From Oscillospiraceae bacterium (GTDB taxonomy: Bacteria > Bacillota > Clostridia > Oscillospirales > Oscillospiraceae), in NCBI GenBank assembly GCA_902795345.1, contig CADBKO010000013.1, forward strand, positions 49,051 through 113,050: a stretch of 64,000 bases of DNA, in the 5' to 3' direction. Within the stretch, counting starts at the first letter, position 1. Each line of letters begins with the position of its first letter. Below are positions 11,179-18,836 of this stretch, one piece after another. The position numbers were made by a program, and so were the translations under genes. Under the pieces are notes generated by a model. It worked only from the letters and a program-made list of their open reading frames with translations, did not search any database and was not told the origin of the DNA.

Positions 11179-13194
11179 ATGGGCTCCAAGTATTCCCACG
11201 TTTTCCAGCCGATTCGTATCCGCGGTATCGACTTCAAGAACCGCATCACCCTGGCTCCCCCCTCTCCCAACCTGGCCAGCGAGGACGGCCGCGTGACCCA
11301 CGATTTCGTGGACTGGTTCCGTCAGTTCGCCCGGGGCGGCGTCTGCACCCTGTATGTCGGCAACTGCTCCATCGACATCTCGGAATGTAAAGACGAAGCC
11401 TATCAGCTGGACATGATGAACGAGAACGGCGTCCTGCCCATGACCTGGTATGCCGACATGTGCAAGCAGTATGCCTGCCATGCCTCCTTCGAGATCAACC
11501 ACAACGGCGAGAACACCCGCTACGAGACCGTCGGCCACTGGCCCTACAGCTCTTCTGCCTGGATTTCCGACAACGAGCGCCGGGCTGCCCAGCAGAACAA
11601 CCGTGAGCCCCATCCCTGCATCGAAATGAGCATCGACAAGATCCACGAGACCGTCGAGAAGTACGGCGCTGCCGCCGGCAAGATGAAGAGAGCCGGCATG
11701 GACATCGTGCTCGTGCACGGCGGCCATGGCAACCTCATCAGCCAGTTCACCAGCCCCCTGTACAACAAGCGCACCGACGAATACGGCGGCGACACCAAGA
11801 GCCGCGCCCGCTTCGCCATTGAGGTCTGCGATTCCATCCGCCGTCACTGCGGTGAAGACTTCGTTATCGAGTACCGCATCTCCGCCGACGAGATCGCGCC
11901 CGAAGGCATGCACTTCGACGAGACCCTGGAGCTGATCGGCTACCTGAAGGATCACATCGACATCCTCCATGTTTCCGCCGGCCTGCACTCCGACTTCAAC
12001 ATGGCCTACTTCAACAACTGGTGCCAGAACTACCTGATGGATCACTGCTTCAACGTCCACTATGCAGCCGACGTGAAGAAGCGCTACCCCGATCTGCTGG
12101 TCAACACCGTCGGCTCCATCATGAGCATCGACTACGCCGAAAAGATCATCGCCAACGGCTGGGCTGACTTCGTTTCCATGTGCCGTCCTCTGATGGCCGA
12201 TCCTGACATGCCCAGGAAGTATGCCGAGAACCGTCCCGAGGACCGTCGTCCCTGCCTGCGCTGCAACACCTGCATGAACCACCTGATGATCCCGAAGCCC
12301 ATCTACTGCGCCATCAACCCCATGTCCGCCATGACCAGCGAGCTTCGCGACGGCGTGGTGCCCAAGGCCAGGAAGAAGAAGAGAGTCGCCATCGTGGGCG
12401 GCGGCCCCGGCGGCATCCAGGCTCTGCAGACCCTGCTGGATCGCGGCCACGACGTCACCCTGTATGAAAAGAGCGGCCAGCTGGGCGGCAACGTCATCGG
12501 CGCCGCTACGCCTCCGTTCAAAGTTGACGTGCAGGATTATCTGAAGTGGATGCGCCACACCGCCGCCCAGTGCGTGAAGCGCGGCGCCCGCATCTACCTG
12601 AATCTGGAATGCACCAAGGACATTCTGGACAAGGAAGGCTATGACGCCGTTGTCATCGCCGTCGGCGCGGAACCCATCATTCCCGGCAAGATCCCCGGCA
12701 TCCACAAGCCTCATGTCGCCTGGGCTCCCGACGCGGAGCGCGGCCTTGCCAAGGTGGGCGATGAGATCGTGATCGTCGGCGCCGGCCAGGTCGGTCTGGA
12801 AGCCGCTCTCGACTTCGCGGAGCAGGGCAAGAAGGTCACCGTCATCGAAATGATGGACCAGATGACCGCCATGTTCAAGTCCCGCGGCAGCCGCGATCTG
12901 ATGAAGAAGATGGCCGACGACGGTCTCAAGTTCGACGTCTTCTACGGCACCGCCCTTGAGGAAGTCAAGGACGACTGCGTGGTGGCCAAGGACGTGAAGA
13001 CCGGCGAAAAGAAGGAATTCAAGGCCGACACCGTGCTGCTGGCTATGGGCATCCGTCCTCGCCTGAAGCTGGTGGATGAGCTGCGTCACTCCTGCCCCGA
13101 GACCAGCGTCGTTATCGTGGGCGACTGCAACAACAAGGCCGGCACCATCTCCGAAGCCGTCAACCAGGCTTTCCAGGGCTGCCTCCACATCTAA
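11179..13194 (+). CDS. Old Yellow Enzyme/2-enoate reductase family FMN-FeS-FAD oxidoreductase
   Basis: The 671-residue protein has the architecture of 2,4-dienoyl-CoA reductase and 2-enoate reductase. An N-terminal FMN-binding TIM barrel carries the HGGHGNLISQFTSPLYN motif near residue 180 and NKRTDEYGG. A Cys cluster (CLRCNTCMNH near residue 358 plus a downstream Cys) binds one [4Fe-4S]. The C-terminal part holds two dinucleotide-binding folds (GGGPGG near 407 and GAGQVGLEA near 532). Family enzymes reduce activated C=C bonds using NAD(P)H or reduced ferredoxin. The substrate is not determinable here. It is monocistronic, with its own promoter and a strong terminator. Confidence 0.9.
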   Translation: MGSKYSHVFQPIRIRGIDFKNRITLAPPSPNLASEDGRVTHDFVDWFRQFARGGVCTLYVGNCSIDISECKDEAYQLDMMNENGVLPMTWYADMCKQYACHASFEINHNGENTRYETVGHWPYSSSAWISDNERRAAQQNNREPHPCIEMSIDKIHETVEKYGAAAGKMKRAGMDIVLVHGGHGNLISQFTSPLYNKRTDEYGGDTKSRARFAIEVCDSIRRHCGEDFVIEYRISADEIAPEGMHFDETLELIGYLKDHIDILHVSAGLHSDFNMAYFNNWCQNYLMDHCFNVHYAADVKKRYPDLLVNTVGSIMSIDYAEKIIANGWADFVSMCRPLMADPDMPRKYAENRPEDRRPCLRCNTCMNHLMIPKPIYCAINPMSAMTSELRDGVVPKARKKKRVAIVGGGPGGIQALQTLLDRGHDVTLYEKSGQLGGNVIGAATPPFKVDVQDYLKWMRHTAAQCVKRGARIYLNLECTKDILDKEGYDAVVIAVGAEPIIPGKIPGIHKPHVAWAPDAERGLAKVGDEIVIVGAGQVGLEAALDFAEQGKKVTVIEMMDQMTAMFKSRGSRDLMKKMADDGLKFDVFYGTALEEVKDDCVVAKDVKTGEKKEFKADTVLLAMGIRPRLKLVDELRHSCPETSVVIVGDCNNKAGTISEAVNQAFQGCLHI

Positions 13195-13210
13195 GCATCA
13201 TCTTACACAA

Positions 13211-13241
13211 GGGAGCGCTGCAATCGCAGCGCTCCCTTTTT
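13211..13241 (+). terminator. intrinsic terminator after Old Yellow Enzyme gene
   Basis: GGGAGCGCTGC (13211-13221) pairs perfectly with GCAGCGCTCCC (13226-13236), loop AATC, followed by a run of five T. Confidence 0.92.
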
Positions 13242-13246
13242 ATGAT

Positions 13247-13277
13247 ATAAGCCTCACGCACCGGGCGTGAGGCTTAT
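13247..13277 (-). terminator. hairpin downstream of corA, probable terminator
   Basis: A perfect 13-bp stem (13247-13259 with 13265-13277) lies 4 bases after the corA stop codon on the minus strand. It lacks a T tract in that direction, so it may act together with the neighbouring hairpin at 13211-13236. Confidence 0.6.
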
Positions 13278-13280
13278 TGA

Positions 13281-14213
13281 TCAGAACCACTTTTTCCGTT
13301 TGCCCACCAGGACCAGGACCAGCACGACGATGATCGAAAGCAGGATCACATAGAGATATCCGTAGCGCCAGTAGAATTCCAGCATGGACTGGAAATTCAT
13401 GCCATACCAGCCCACGATGATGGTCAGAGGGAAGAAAATGCTGGTAATGACGGTGAAGAACTTCATGGTCTTGTTCAGGTTCATGTCCAGATAGGAGGAA
13501 TAGGCGTCCTGCAGATGGACCACCATATTGGACAGGGCATCCACGTCCTCCCGCAAGCGGACGATCTTTTTTCCCATGTTGGAAATATACATGAGGCTGT
13601 CCGTGTCGAAAATGTCGTTTTCGTTCTCCTCCACGGCCTCGGTGATGTCCAGCAGCTGTTCATAATAGTTGTGGGCGCTCAAAAGACGGTTTTTCAGATC
13701 CAGCAGCGTCGTGGTGAAATCCTCGTGTGCCTCGTCCCGCAGCACCTGTGCCTCCAGCTCGCTTACTTCCGCGCCGGTGCTTTCCAGCATGATGATGTCC
13801 CCTGCTACCAGGGCGTCCAGAAAGCTGTAAATCAGCTTTTCCAGGTTCGTGTTCTTTGCCGGAAAGCGGCGCAGGGCCTGCTGGAAGCGCTGCTCCGTGG
13901 AGCGGTCTTCATCCAGCACGTCGATCACCAGGAAAAGGTTCTTTTTGATGAACAGGGCCACACAGTCGTCGTTTACCTCGGGATGGACCGGGTCCACGAT
14001 CCGAAGCTCCGTGAAGGTATATTCGTCATAGACTTCCACGCCGGAACGGAAATAAGCGTTGGCGCTCCGGCAGGCTTCCACGTTGGCGGCGGCAAAGCCC
14101 AGGGTTTCGCTGACTTCCGCCAGCTCATCGCAGGTCAGATAGCCCACGGCCAGCTTGTCCCCGGAGGGCAGCTTATTCGATTCTTCGATTGATGTACCGA
14201 AAGTATAGTACAT
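13281..14213 (-). CDS. corA: CorA-family divalent cation transporter
   Basis: The 310-residue protein has a cytosolic alpha/beta N-terminal domain, a long helical region, and two C-terminal membrane helices. The first membrane helix ends in YGMNF (residues about 270-274), the GMN signature of the CorA Mg2+/Co2+ channel pore. The C-terminus is a short basic tail (GKRKKWF). CorA works as a homopentamer in the cytoplasmic membrane. It stands alone on the minus strand, convergent with the upstream gene. Ion selectivity is inferred from family. Confidence 0.92.
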   Translation of the reverse strand: MYYTFGTSIEESNKLPSGDKLAVGYLTCDELAEVSETLGFAAANVEACRSANAYFRSGVEVYDEYTFTELRIVDPVHPEVNDDCVALFIKKNLFLVIDVLDEDRSTEQRFQQALRRFPAKNTNLEKLIYSFLDALVAGDIIMLESTGAEVSELEAQVLRDEAHEDFTTTLLDLKNRLLSAHNYYEQLLDITEAVEENENDIFDTDSLMYISNMGKKIVRLREDVDALSNMVVHLQDAYSSYLDMNLNKTMKFFTVITSIFFPLTIIVGWYGMNFQSMLEFYWRYGYLYVILLSIIVVLVLVLVGKRKKWF

Positions 14214-14268
14214 TCGTCTCTCCCCTATCGCTATGTAAAATTACTTATTGTGAGTATATGTAATATTC

Positions 14269-14449
14269 CTATCTTTGCAATTCGCTCTCAAAACACTGCT
14301 CTTGAAAACGGATATTATCCAGGATCTCACCATCCGAGTAATCTCTTTCGTCTACTGATACGATCCACTTGTCTTCGTTATCATTGAAGCGATGATACAA
14401 TTTGAACGGAGAAGTCCATTGAAATATCAGCGAGTTTGTTTTCTTTCAT
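14269..14449 (-). pseudogene. four-helix-bundle protein remnant (fused gene debris)
   Basis: On the minus strand a GGAGG site precedes an ATG at 14449 and 22 codons (MKENKLADISMDFSVQIVSS...) ending at a TGA at 14381. The N-terminus matches the start of four-helix-bundle proteins of the 23S rRNA intervening-sequence family, which are about 120 residues long. Immediately after it, in another frame, an open stretch reads LYHRFNDNEDKWIVSVDE and continues to QCFESELQR before a TAG at 14269-14271. I do not recognise this second part. The picture is of two gene fragments joined by deletion. The four-helix assignment rests on about 18 residues. Confidence 0.5.
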
Positions 14450-14501
14450 AGCTGCACCTCCGAAGGCTACTGAAATCTTATCATTATATTGAGTAATAAT
14501 C

Positions 14502-14600
14502 AATGATGTGTTCGCCCCGCATTTCCCGCAGGACACATCATTGCCGAAGGCTGCATCATAAGCGGAGCGACATCATTTGACCGCAAGGGCAATCATCATT
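14502..14600. repeat. array of CATCAT boxes separated by mini-hairpins
   Basis: CATCATT-type boxes start at 14536, 14554, 14571 and 14594 (spacing 18, 17 and 23 bases). An inverted copy (AATGATGTGT, 14502-14511) pairs with ACACATCATT (14533-14542). Most gaps between boxes hold small GC-rich inverted repeats such as GCCGAAGGC and TCCCGCAGGA. The array lies directly upstream of the four-helix-bundle remnant on the minus strand. Together with 14214-14268, where I see nothing, this accounts for the gene-free interval between corA and the tRNA genes. Confidence 0.7.
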
Positions 14601-14601
14601 C

Positions 14602-14638
14602 AAAAAGCAGTGATTTGGATAACAAATCACTGCTTTTT
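14602..14638 (-). terminator. terminator downstream of tRNA-Gln
   Basis: A 16-bp stem (14602-14617 with 14623-14638) including A5/T5 ends, placed 2 bases after the tRNA-Gln 3' end on the minus strand. Confidence 0.88.
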
Positions 14639-14640
14639 GA

Positions 14641-14715
14641 TGGCTGGGATGGCGGGATTCGAACCCACGACTGCAGGAGTCAAAGTCCTGTGCCTTACCG
14701 CTTGGCGACATCCCA
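14641..14715 (-). tRNA. tRNA-Gln (anticodon TTG)
   Basis: Minus-strand cloverleaf with 7-bp acceptor stem TGGGATG/CATCCCA, T arm GTGGGTTCGAATCCCGC, anticodon loop CTTTGAC with anticodon TTG, and an encoded CCA end at 14641-14643. It lies 39 bases after tRNA-His on the same strand, with a terminator-like hairpin in between. Confidence 0.93.
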
Positions 14716-14716
14716 A

Positions 14717-14751
14717 TAAAAAACCGCCGGGACGATGGAACCGTCCCGGCG
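14717..14751 (-). terminator. terminator-like hairpin between tRNA-His and tRNA-Gln
   Basis: GCCGGGACG (14726-14734) pairs with CGTCCCGGC (14742-14750), followed on the minus strand by a T6 run. It should end tRNA-His transcripts before tRNA-Gln, unless it is read through. Confidence 0.82.
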
Positions 14752-14754
14752 CAG

Positions 14755-14832
<78 letters not shown>

Positions 14833-14851
14833 ATATCAGGCGGTACGATGC

Positions 14852-14880
14852 ATATTACACCATTACGCTTCCAAAATCAA
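14852..14880 (-). promoter_or_regulatory. promoter of tRNA-His
   Basis: On the minus strand TTGATT (14875-14880) and TAATAT (14852-14857) are separated by 17 bases, 19 bases before the tRNA. Confidence 0.65.
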
Positions 14881-14902
14881 TAGCTCCCGGAAAAAATAAC
14901 GC

Positions 14903-15940
14903 TCAGTCCTCGGACAAGGGAAATCCGGGCGTCGTCACATATTGACCTTCTGAATACCACAGCGCCTCTGCGCTGTACGCCTTCGCCAAAGCCGTTCCTT
15001 CCTCAATGGGCAGGAGGAACAGCGCGGTGGAAAGGGCGTCCCCCACGGCGCTGTCGGGGCAGAGCACCGTCACCATCTCATAGATCCCGGCCGGTTCCCC
15101 GCTGTCCGGGTCCACGATATGGCAGTACCGCTCTCCGTCCACCTCGAAATAACGCTGGTAGCTGCCGCTGGTCACAGCGGCGCAATCCGCCATCCGCACC
15201 GTCATCAGTGCTTGTCCACTGCCGTCCGGCCGTTCCAGAGCCACCTTCCACCGGCTCCCGTCCCCTTTCAGCCCGACGGTGCAGACGTTTCCGCCCGCCG
15301 AGACCAAAAAACCGGTATGCCCCCCTGCTTTTGCTTTCTCACAGGCGCGCTGAACGGCCCAGCCCTTGGCGACCGCGCCCACGTCCAGCCGAAGCTCCGG
15401 ATCCAGATAGCGCACCGTGGAGGCTGCCCTGTCCAGCTGCAGCGCGGATGGCGACATATGCTCCATGGCTTCCTCAACAGCTTCCCTCTGGGGCAGCGCC
15501 GCCCTTTCCGGGTGCTCGTTTGCCGCGGTCCTGGCGTCATGCCAGAGCGCCAGGAGGCTGCCCATGCAGATATTCAGCTTCCCGCCGGAGGCTTCCCCCA
15601 TCTCCAGGGCAAATTCCAGCAGGTCCAGGATGCGACCATCCACGACCACGGCCTCCGTACCCGCAAGCCGGTTGACGGTGCAGAGATTCGTCATGCCATC
15701 ATATTCCCGATAAATGTCAAATAGCCGGTGGCAGGTCAGGAGTTCCTCATGGATAAGCTCCGCCAGCCGGTCCGCTTCCGCCTGAGAAGGCGCGTAAACC
15801 GTGATGCCCGTCACCGTATCGAACACATCCAGATAGGTATAGCGATAGCTCCCCTGTTCTTTCCCGCAGCCGCCAAACAACAGAAGGATGCAGGCGGCAA
15901 ACGCCAGAATACCGGGGAGCCTTTTACAGACAGCTGACAT
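14903..15940 (-). CDS. apbE: ApbE-family FAD:protein FMN transferase, lipoprotein
   Basis: From the ATG at 15940 the protein has 345 residues: a hydrophobic signal segment with an FGGC lipobox (Cys25), then an ApbE domain. Motifs seen are DVFDTVTGITVY, YDGMTNLCTVNRL, LRLDVGAVAKGWAVQRA (flavin-binding region), SAGGNV, and the C-terminal CHIVDPDSGEPA plus GDALSTALFLL. ApbE attaches FMN to Thr of NqrB/RnfG-type flavoproteins outside the membrane. The start at 15940 overlaps the upstream Na/Pi gene by 17 bases, with a GGAAG site; longer starts inside the upstream gene lack a signal. No rnf or nqr genes are in the window, so the target protein lies elsewhere. Confidence 0.9.
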   Translation of the reverse strand: MSAVCKRLPGILAFAACILLLFGGCGKEQGSYRYTYLDVFDTVTGITVYAPSQAEADRLAELIHEELLTCHRLFDIYREYDGMTNLCTVNRLAGTEAVVVDGRILDLLEFALEMGEASGGKLNICMGSLLALWHDARTAANEHPERAALPQREAVEEAMEHMSPSALQLDRAASTVRYLDPELRLDVGAVAKGWAVQRACEKAKAGGHTGFLVSAGGNVCTVGLKGDGSRWKVALERPDGSGQALMTVRMADCAAVTSGSYQRYFEVDGERYCHIVDPDSGEPAGIYEMVTVLCPDSAVGDALSTALFLLPIEEGTALAKAYSAEALWYSEGQYVTTPGFPLSED

Positions 15941-17681
15941 ATTCTTCCGTGAAGCGCAGGAACGCTTCTGTGAACTGAACGGATTCCTCCGCATTGGAGG
16001 AATACTCATGGGGCATATAGCTGGGATTCTCCGCCTTCAGCGTGTAGATGGCGATATTGGAGCAGTGATCCGCGATCCGCTCGAAATTCGTAAGGAGATC
16101 GTTGAACACGAAGCCCACGTTGATGGTGCAGCGTCCGGACTGCAGCCGGTTCACATGCCGCATCTTCAGCTCGTCGCATACGATGTCGATGACCTCTTCC
16201 AAGGGCTCCACCTGCAGGGCCAGCTGCGTATCGCTGTCGCAGTAGGCTTTTGTCGCCAGCTCCGTGACCTGGTTGATGGCCTTGGATACCAGCGTCAGCT
16301 CATCCCCCGCCTCCGGCGAGAAATACTGCTTCTTTTCCTGCATCTCCGTTGCCAACTCCGCGATATTCTGCGCGTGGTCTCCGATGCGCTCCAGGTCGCT
16401 GATGCAGCTGAGGATTTTTTCCGCGCTCCGCTCCTGGGCAGGCAAAGCCTCCGCCGCCAGCAGGCGCATCATATAATCCCCCAGCTTGTCCTCGTATTTG
16501 TCCAGGAGGGTCTCTCTGGCGGCTACCCGCTCCACGACGGCCTTGTCGTATTCCGTCAGGAGTCCCATGGCGTCCACAATGGTCGCTTGCGCGATCTCTG
16601 CCATCTTCCGGGCTGCCGCCATGGAAAGGCTGAGGGCGGTGCTGGGATAGCGCAGCGCCGTGTCCGTCAGCTTTTCCAGATATTCGCTCTCAGCGTCCTC
16701 AGCTGAATCATATTTGACGAGCAGGTAAGCCGCTTTCTCCAGCAACCCTCGCAGAGGCATCTCCAGGATCACGTAAAAGGCGCGAGTGGTGGTATTCAGC
16801 AGGGCGACGGTCACGGGACCGGCGGCACGTTCCATAAAGGGCAGCGCTCCGAATGACCGCAGCGGATAGTAAAACAGGCAGACCAGACATGCGCCCAAAA
16901 CAGCCGAGCATACATAGATCATAGCGGTCCTTTTCCCATTCTTGGAGGAGCCCATCATGGAAAAGAGGACCGGAGAAGAACAGCCGATATTGATACCCAT
17001 AATGAGCGGAAGGCAGGCATCCAGCGACAGTACGCCGGCCACGGATATTGCCTGGACGATACCGACGCCCGCGCTGGAACTCTGGATCACGGCGGCCAGC
17101 AGCACGCCCATGATCATGGCTGGCAGCGGGTGGGAAAACAGAGTCAGGATGCTGAGGAATTCCGGATCCTCCTTCAAGGGCGTCACCGCACCGGACATGG
17201 TGGACATGCCGGTCATCAAGAGGCCGAAGCCCAGCAGAATGGAGCCGAAATGCTTCATGCTCCGCTTTTTGACGAACATATAGAGGATGATGCCCGCCAG
17301 GGAGAATACGGGCACGAAGGTGGCGGATGAAAAGACCCGGGCGATGCCGCTGCTGCCCTCGGCCCCCGCCAGGGTCAGGATCCAGCCGGTCACCGTCGTG
17401 CCGATCTGGGACCCCAGGATCAGGGTGATGCTCTGGGCCACCTTCATCATCCCGGCATTGACAAAGCCCACTACCATTACTGTGGTGGCGCCTGACGACT
17501 GGATGATCGCAGTCACGAAGATGCCGAGAAGCAGGCCTTTGACAGGATTGGAGGAGAGCTTCGCCAGGATGCTCTCCATCTTCTTTCCTGCCAGCCCCTT
17601 GAGCCCGCTGCCCATGACCGACATGCCGAACAGGAAAAATGCAAGACCGCCCAGAAGGGTGATCACATCGAATACTGTCAT
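15924..17681 (-). CDS. Na+/phosphate cotransporter (NptA/YjbB type) with PhoU-like domain
   Basis: The 585-residue protein has an N-terminal transporter with two inverted repeats, each containing the QSS motif (TAIIQSSGATTVM and AAVIQSSSAGVGI), typical of the Na/Pi cotransporter family PF02690. From about residue 340 a cytosolic PhoU-like helical domain follows (for example ISDLERIGDHAQNIAELA and NFERIADHCSNIAIY). The PhoU-type tail suggests control by phosphate status. A TTG lies two codons upstream, but the ATG at 17681 is better placed relative to the GAGG site. It is upstream of and overlaps apbE by 17 bases, so the two are translationally coupled. Confidence 0.92.
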   Translation of the reverse strand: MTVFDVITLLGGLAFFLFGMSVMGSGLKGLAGKKMESILAKLSSNPVKGLLLGIFVTAIIQSSGATTVMVVGFVNAGMMKVAQSITLILGSQIGTTVTGWILTLAGAEGSSGIARVFSSATFVPVFSLAGIILYMFVKKRSMKHFGSILLGFGLLMTGMSTMSGAVTPLKEDPEFLSILTLFSHPLPAMIMGVLLAAVIQSSSAGVGIVQAISVAGVLSLDACLPLIMGINIGCSSPVLFSMMGSSKNGKRTAMIYVCSAVLGACLVCLFYYPLRSFGALPFMERAAGPVTVALLNTTTRAFYVILEMPLRGLLEKAAYLLVKYDSAEDAESEYLEKLTDTALRYPSTALSLSMAAARKMAEIAQATIVDAMGLLTEYDKAVVERVAARETLLDKYEDKLGDYMMRLLAAEALPAQERSAEKILSCISDLERIGDHAQNIAELATEMQEKKQYFSPEAGDELTLVSKAINQVTELATKAYCDSDTQLALQVEPLEEVIDIVCDELKMRHVNRLQSGRCTINVGFVFNDLLTNFERIADHCSNIAIYTLKAENPSYMPHEYSSNAEESVQFTEAFLRFTEEYVSCL

Positions 17682-17850
17682 ATACAAACCTCTGTTTGAA
17701 AACTCCCGATTTTTGCCAAGTATATCTTATCATAAAAGGCCCAAAAAAGGAAGAGGCAGACGAAAGTTTCCTTCTCAGCTTTGCTTGCATAGTTTTCTTC
17801 GGCATGCTAACATGCTTATGGACCAAGCTGACAGAGGAAAGCGGGGCTCG

Positions 17851-18183
17851 ATGATGGAAGCGGAAAAACACACGATAAATTTTGCCTGCCGGCTGTATGC
17901 GCTGGTCCGGCAGATCCCCGCAGGCAAGGTCGCCACTTACGGACAGCTGGCCCTTCTGCTTGGGATGCCTCGGGGCGCAAGGGCTGTGGGGACCTGCCTG
18001 AACCGCTGCGCCGACCCTTCTGTTCCCTGTCACCGGGTCGTGGACCGCCTGGGGAGAACAAAACCGGTTTTCGACGACTACGCGCCCGGCACGCAGCGGG
18101 CCTTGCTGGAATCGGAAGGCGTATCCTTTCTTCCAGACGGCCGGGTTGATCTTTCCCTTTGCGGGTGGAACGGCAAAATTTGA
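17851..18183 (+). CDS. MGMT-family (Ogt C-terminal domain) alkyltransferase, short form
   Basis: The 110-residue protein contains only the DNA-binding/active-site domain of O6-alkylguanine-DNA alkyltransferases. It has the helix-turn-helix segment IPAGKVATYGQLALLLG, the Arg finger region RGARAVGTCLNR, and the active site PCHRVV (Cys60). The usual N-terminal domain is absent and the segment after PCHR (DRLGRTKPVFDDYAPG) is divergent. The Cys is retained, so it differs from alkyltransferase-like (ATL) proteins, where it is Trp or Ala. AGAGGAAAG at 17833 precedes the ATG at 17851; 17854 is an equal choice. It is divergent from the Na/Pi gene. Whether it repairs DNA alone is uncertain. Confidence 0.82.
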   Translation: MMEAEKHTINFACRLYALVRQIPAGKVATYGQLALLLGMPRGARAVGTCLNRCADPSVPCHRVVDRLGRTKPVFDDYAPGTQRALLESEGVSFLPDGRVDLSLCGWNGKI

Positions 18184-18184
18184 G

Positions 18185-18212
18185 TTGCAAGGCAGAAAAT
18201 AAATGCTATAAT
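18185..18212 (+). promoter_or_regulatory. promoter of tRNA-Leu
   Basis: TTGCAA (18185-18190) and a perfect TATAAT (18207-18212) with a 16-base spacer, 11 bases before the tRNA 5' end. Confidence 0.75.
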
Positions 18213-18223
18213 AGGTTCATTCT

Positions 18224-18306
18224 GCGGGCATGATGGAATTGGCAGACATGCGAGATTTAGGTTCTCGTGGGAGACCGTCGGGGTTCAAGTCCCCGTGCCC
18301 GCACCA
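18224..18306 (+). tRNA. tRNA-Leu (anticodon TAG)
   Basis: Class II tRNA with acceptor GCGGGCA/TGCCCGC, D arm, anticodon stem CGAGA/TCTCG with loop TTTAGGT (anticodon TAG), a long variable arm, T arm GGGGTTCAAGTCCCC, and encoded CCA at 18304-18306. Confidence 0.93.
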
Positions 18307-18363
18307 CCACGTCGGAGCAAGCTGCGCTCACGTCGTTTCCGGCGTCAGTCTGCGGACTGGCGC

Positions 18364-18690
18364 CGAAAACTCTGTATCGCTCCGCTGCTCCTCCTTTCCA
18401 AATCGGAAGTCTTCCGTGGGACTTCCGATTTGGTTTTTCTTTCTCGCTCAAGGCTGCTCCTTCCCGTTTCTGCGGTTTCCGTAAATGCCGCGAAAACTCC
18501 ATATCCGCCGCCTCCTTCCTCCTTTCAAAATCGGACCCGCTCCGCTGGGCTCCGATTTTGTCTTTTTCTCTTCGATTAGCTGCTCCATCCCGTTTCTGTG
18601 GCTTTCGTTGGGCCGCGAAACTTTGTATCGCTCCGCTGCTCCTCCTTTCCAAATCGGAAGTCTCGCGGGGGACTTCCGATTTGGTTTAGC
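18364..18690. repeat. three tandem ~126-bp imperfect repeats with internal hairpins
   Basis: Units begin at about 18364, 18491 and 18616. Each starts with CGAAA(A)CT, continues with a pyrimidine-rich segment (GCTCCTCCTTTC in units 1 and 3), then a strong inverted repeat. In units 1 and 3 this is a perfect 14-bp stem, CCAAATCGGAAGTC with its complement (18398-18411/18420-18433 and 18649-18662/18671-18684). In unit 2 it is CAAAATCGGA/TCCGATTTTG (18526-18535/18551-18560). Open frames run through the repeats but none has family-like features. From here to 18836 I see no gene; 18307-18363 holds only short inverted repeats. Confidence 0.82.
18398..18444 (+). terminator. terminator downstream of tRNA-Leu, within repeat unit 1
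   Basis: A perfect 14-bp stem with an 8-base loop followed by TTTTTCTTTCT. It is the first T-tracted hairpin after tRNA-Leu. Confidence 0.8.
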
Positions 18691-18836
18691 TTCGCATATG
18701 ATTTTCCTATTCCTACGTACATAATTATTTCCTGTCCTCCCTTGCAAAGTCGGGCCAAATGCAATACAATAGCGCAATAAAGACGGCTGCGGCGGGGCCG
18801 CTTCCGTCAAACAGCCATATTCAAAGGACAAAAGCC

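Noticed and set aside
11173..13188. A 671-codon open frame on the minus strand opposite the Old Yellow Enzyme gene
   Set aside because: It mirrors a GC-rich, strongly conserved gene codon for codon, lacks family motifs, and is His/Gly/Val-rich as expected for antisense frames. Similar long antisense frames at 2478-4346, 6414-8267 and 29174-31300 were rejected for the same reason.
14214..14268. Further coding sequence beyond the four-helix remnant towards corA
   Set aside because: The stretch is short, AT-rich and closed by stop codons in all frames.
17851..18183. Alkyltransferase-like (ATL) protein
   Set aside because: The active-site Cys of PCHRVV is present, whereas ATL proteins replace it.
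18295..18831. Several open frames of 60-130 codons across the repeat region in both directions
   Set aside because: They follow the repeated hairpin units, encode Ser/Arg/Pro-rich or Phe-rich low-complexity peptides, and lack ribosome binding sites in a sensible position.
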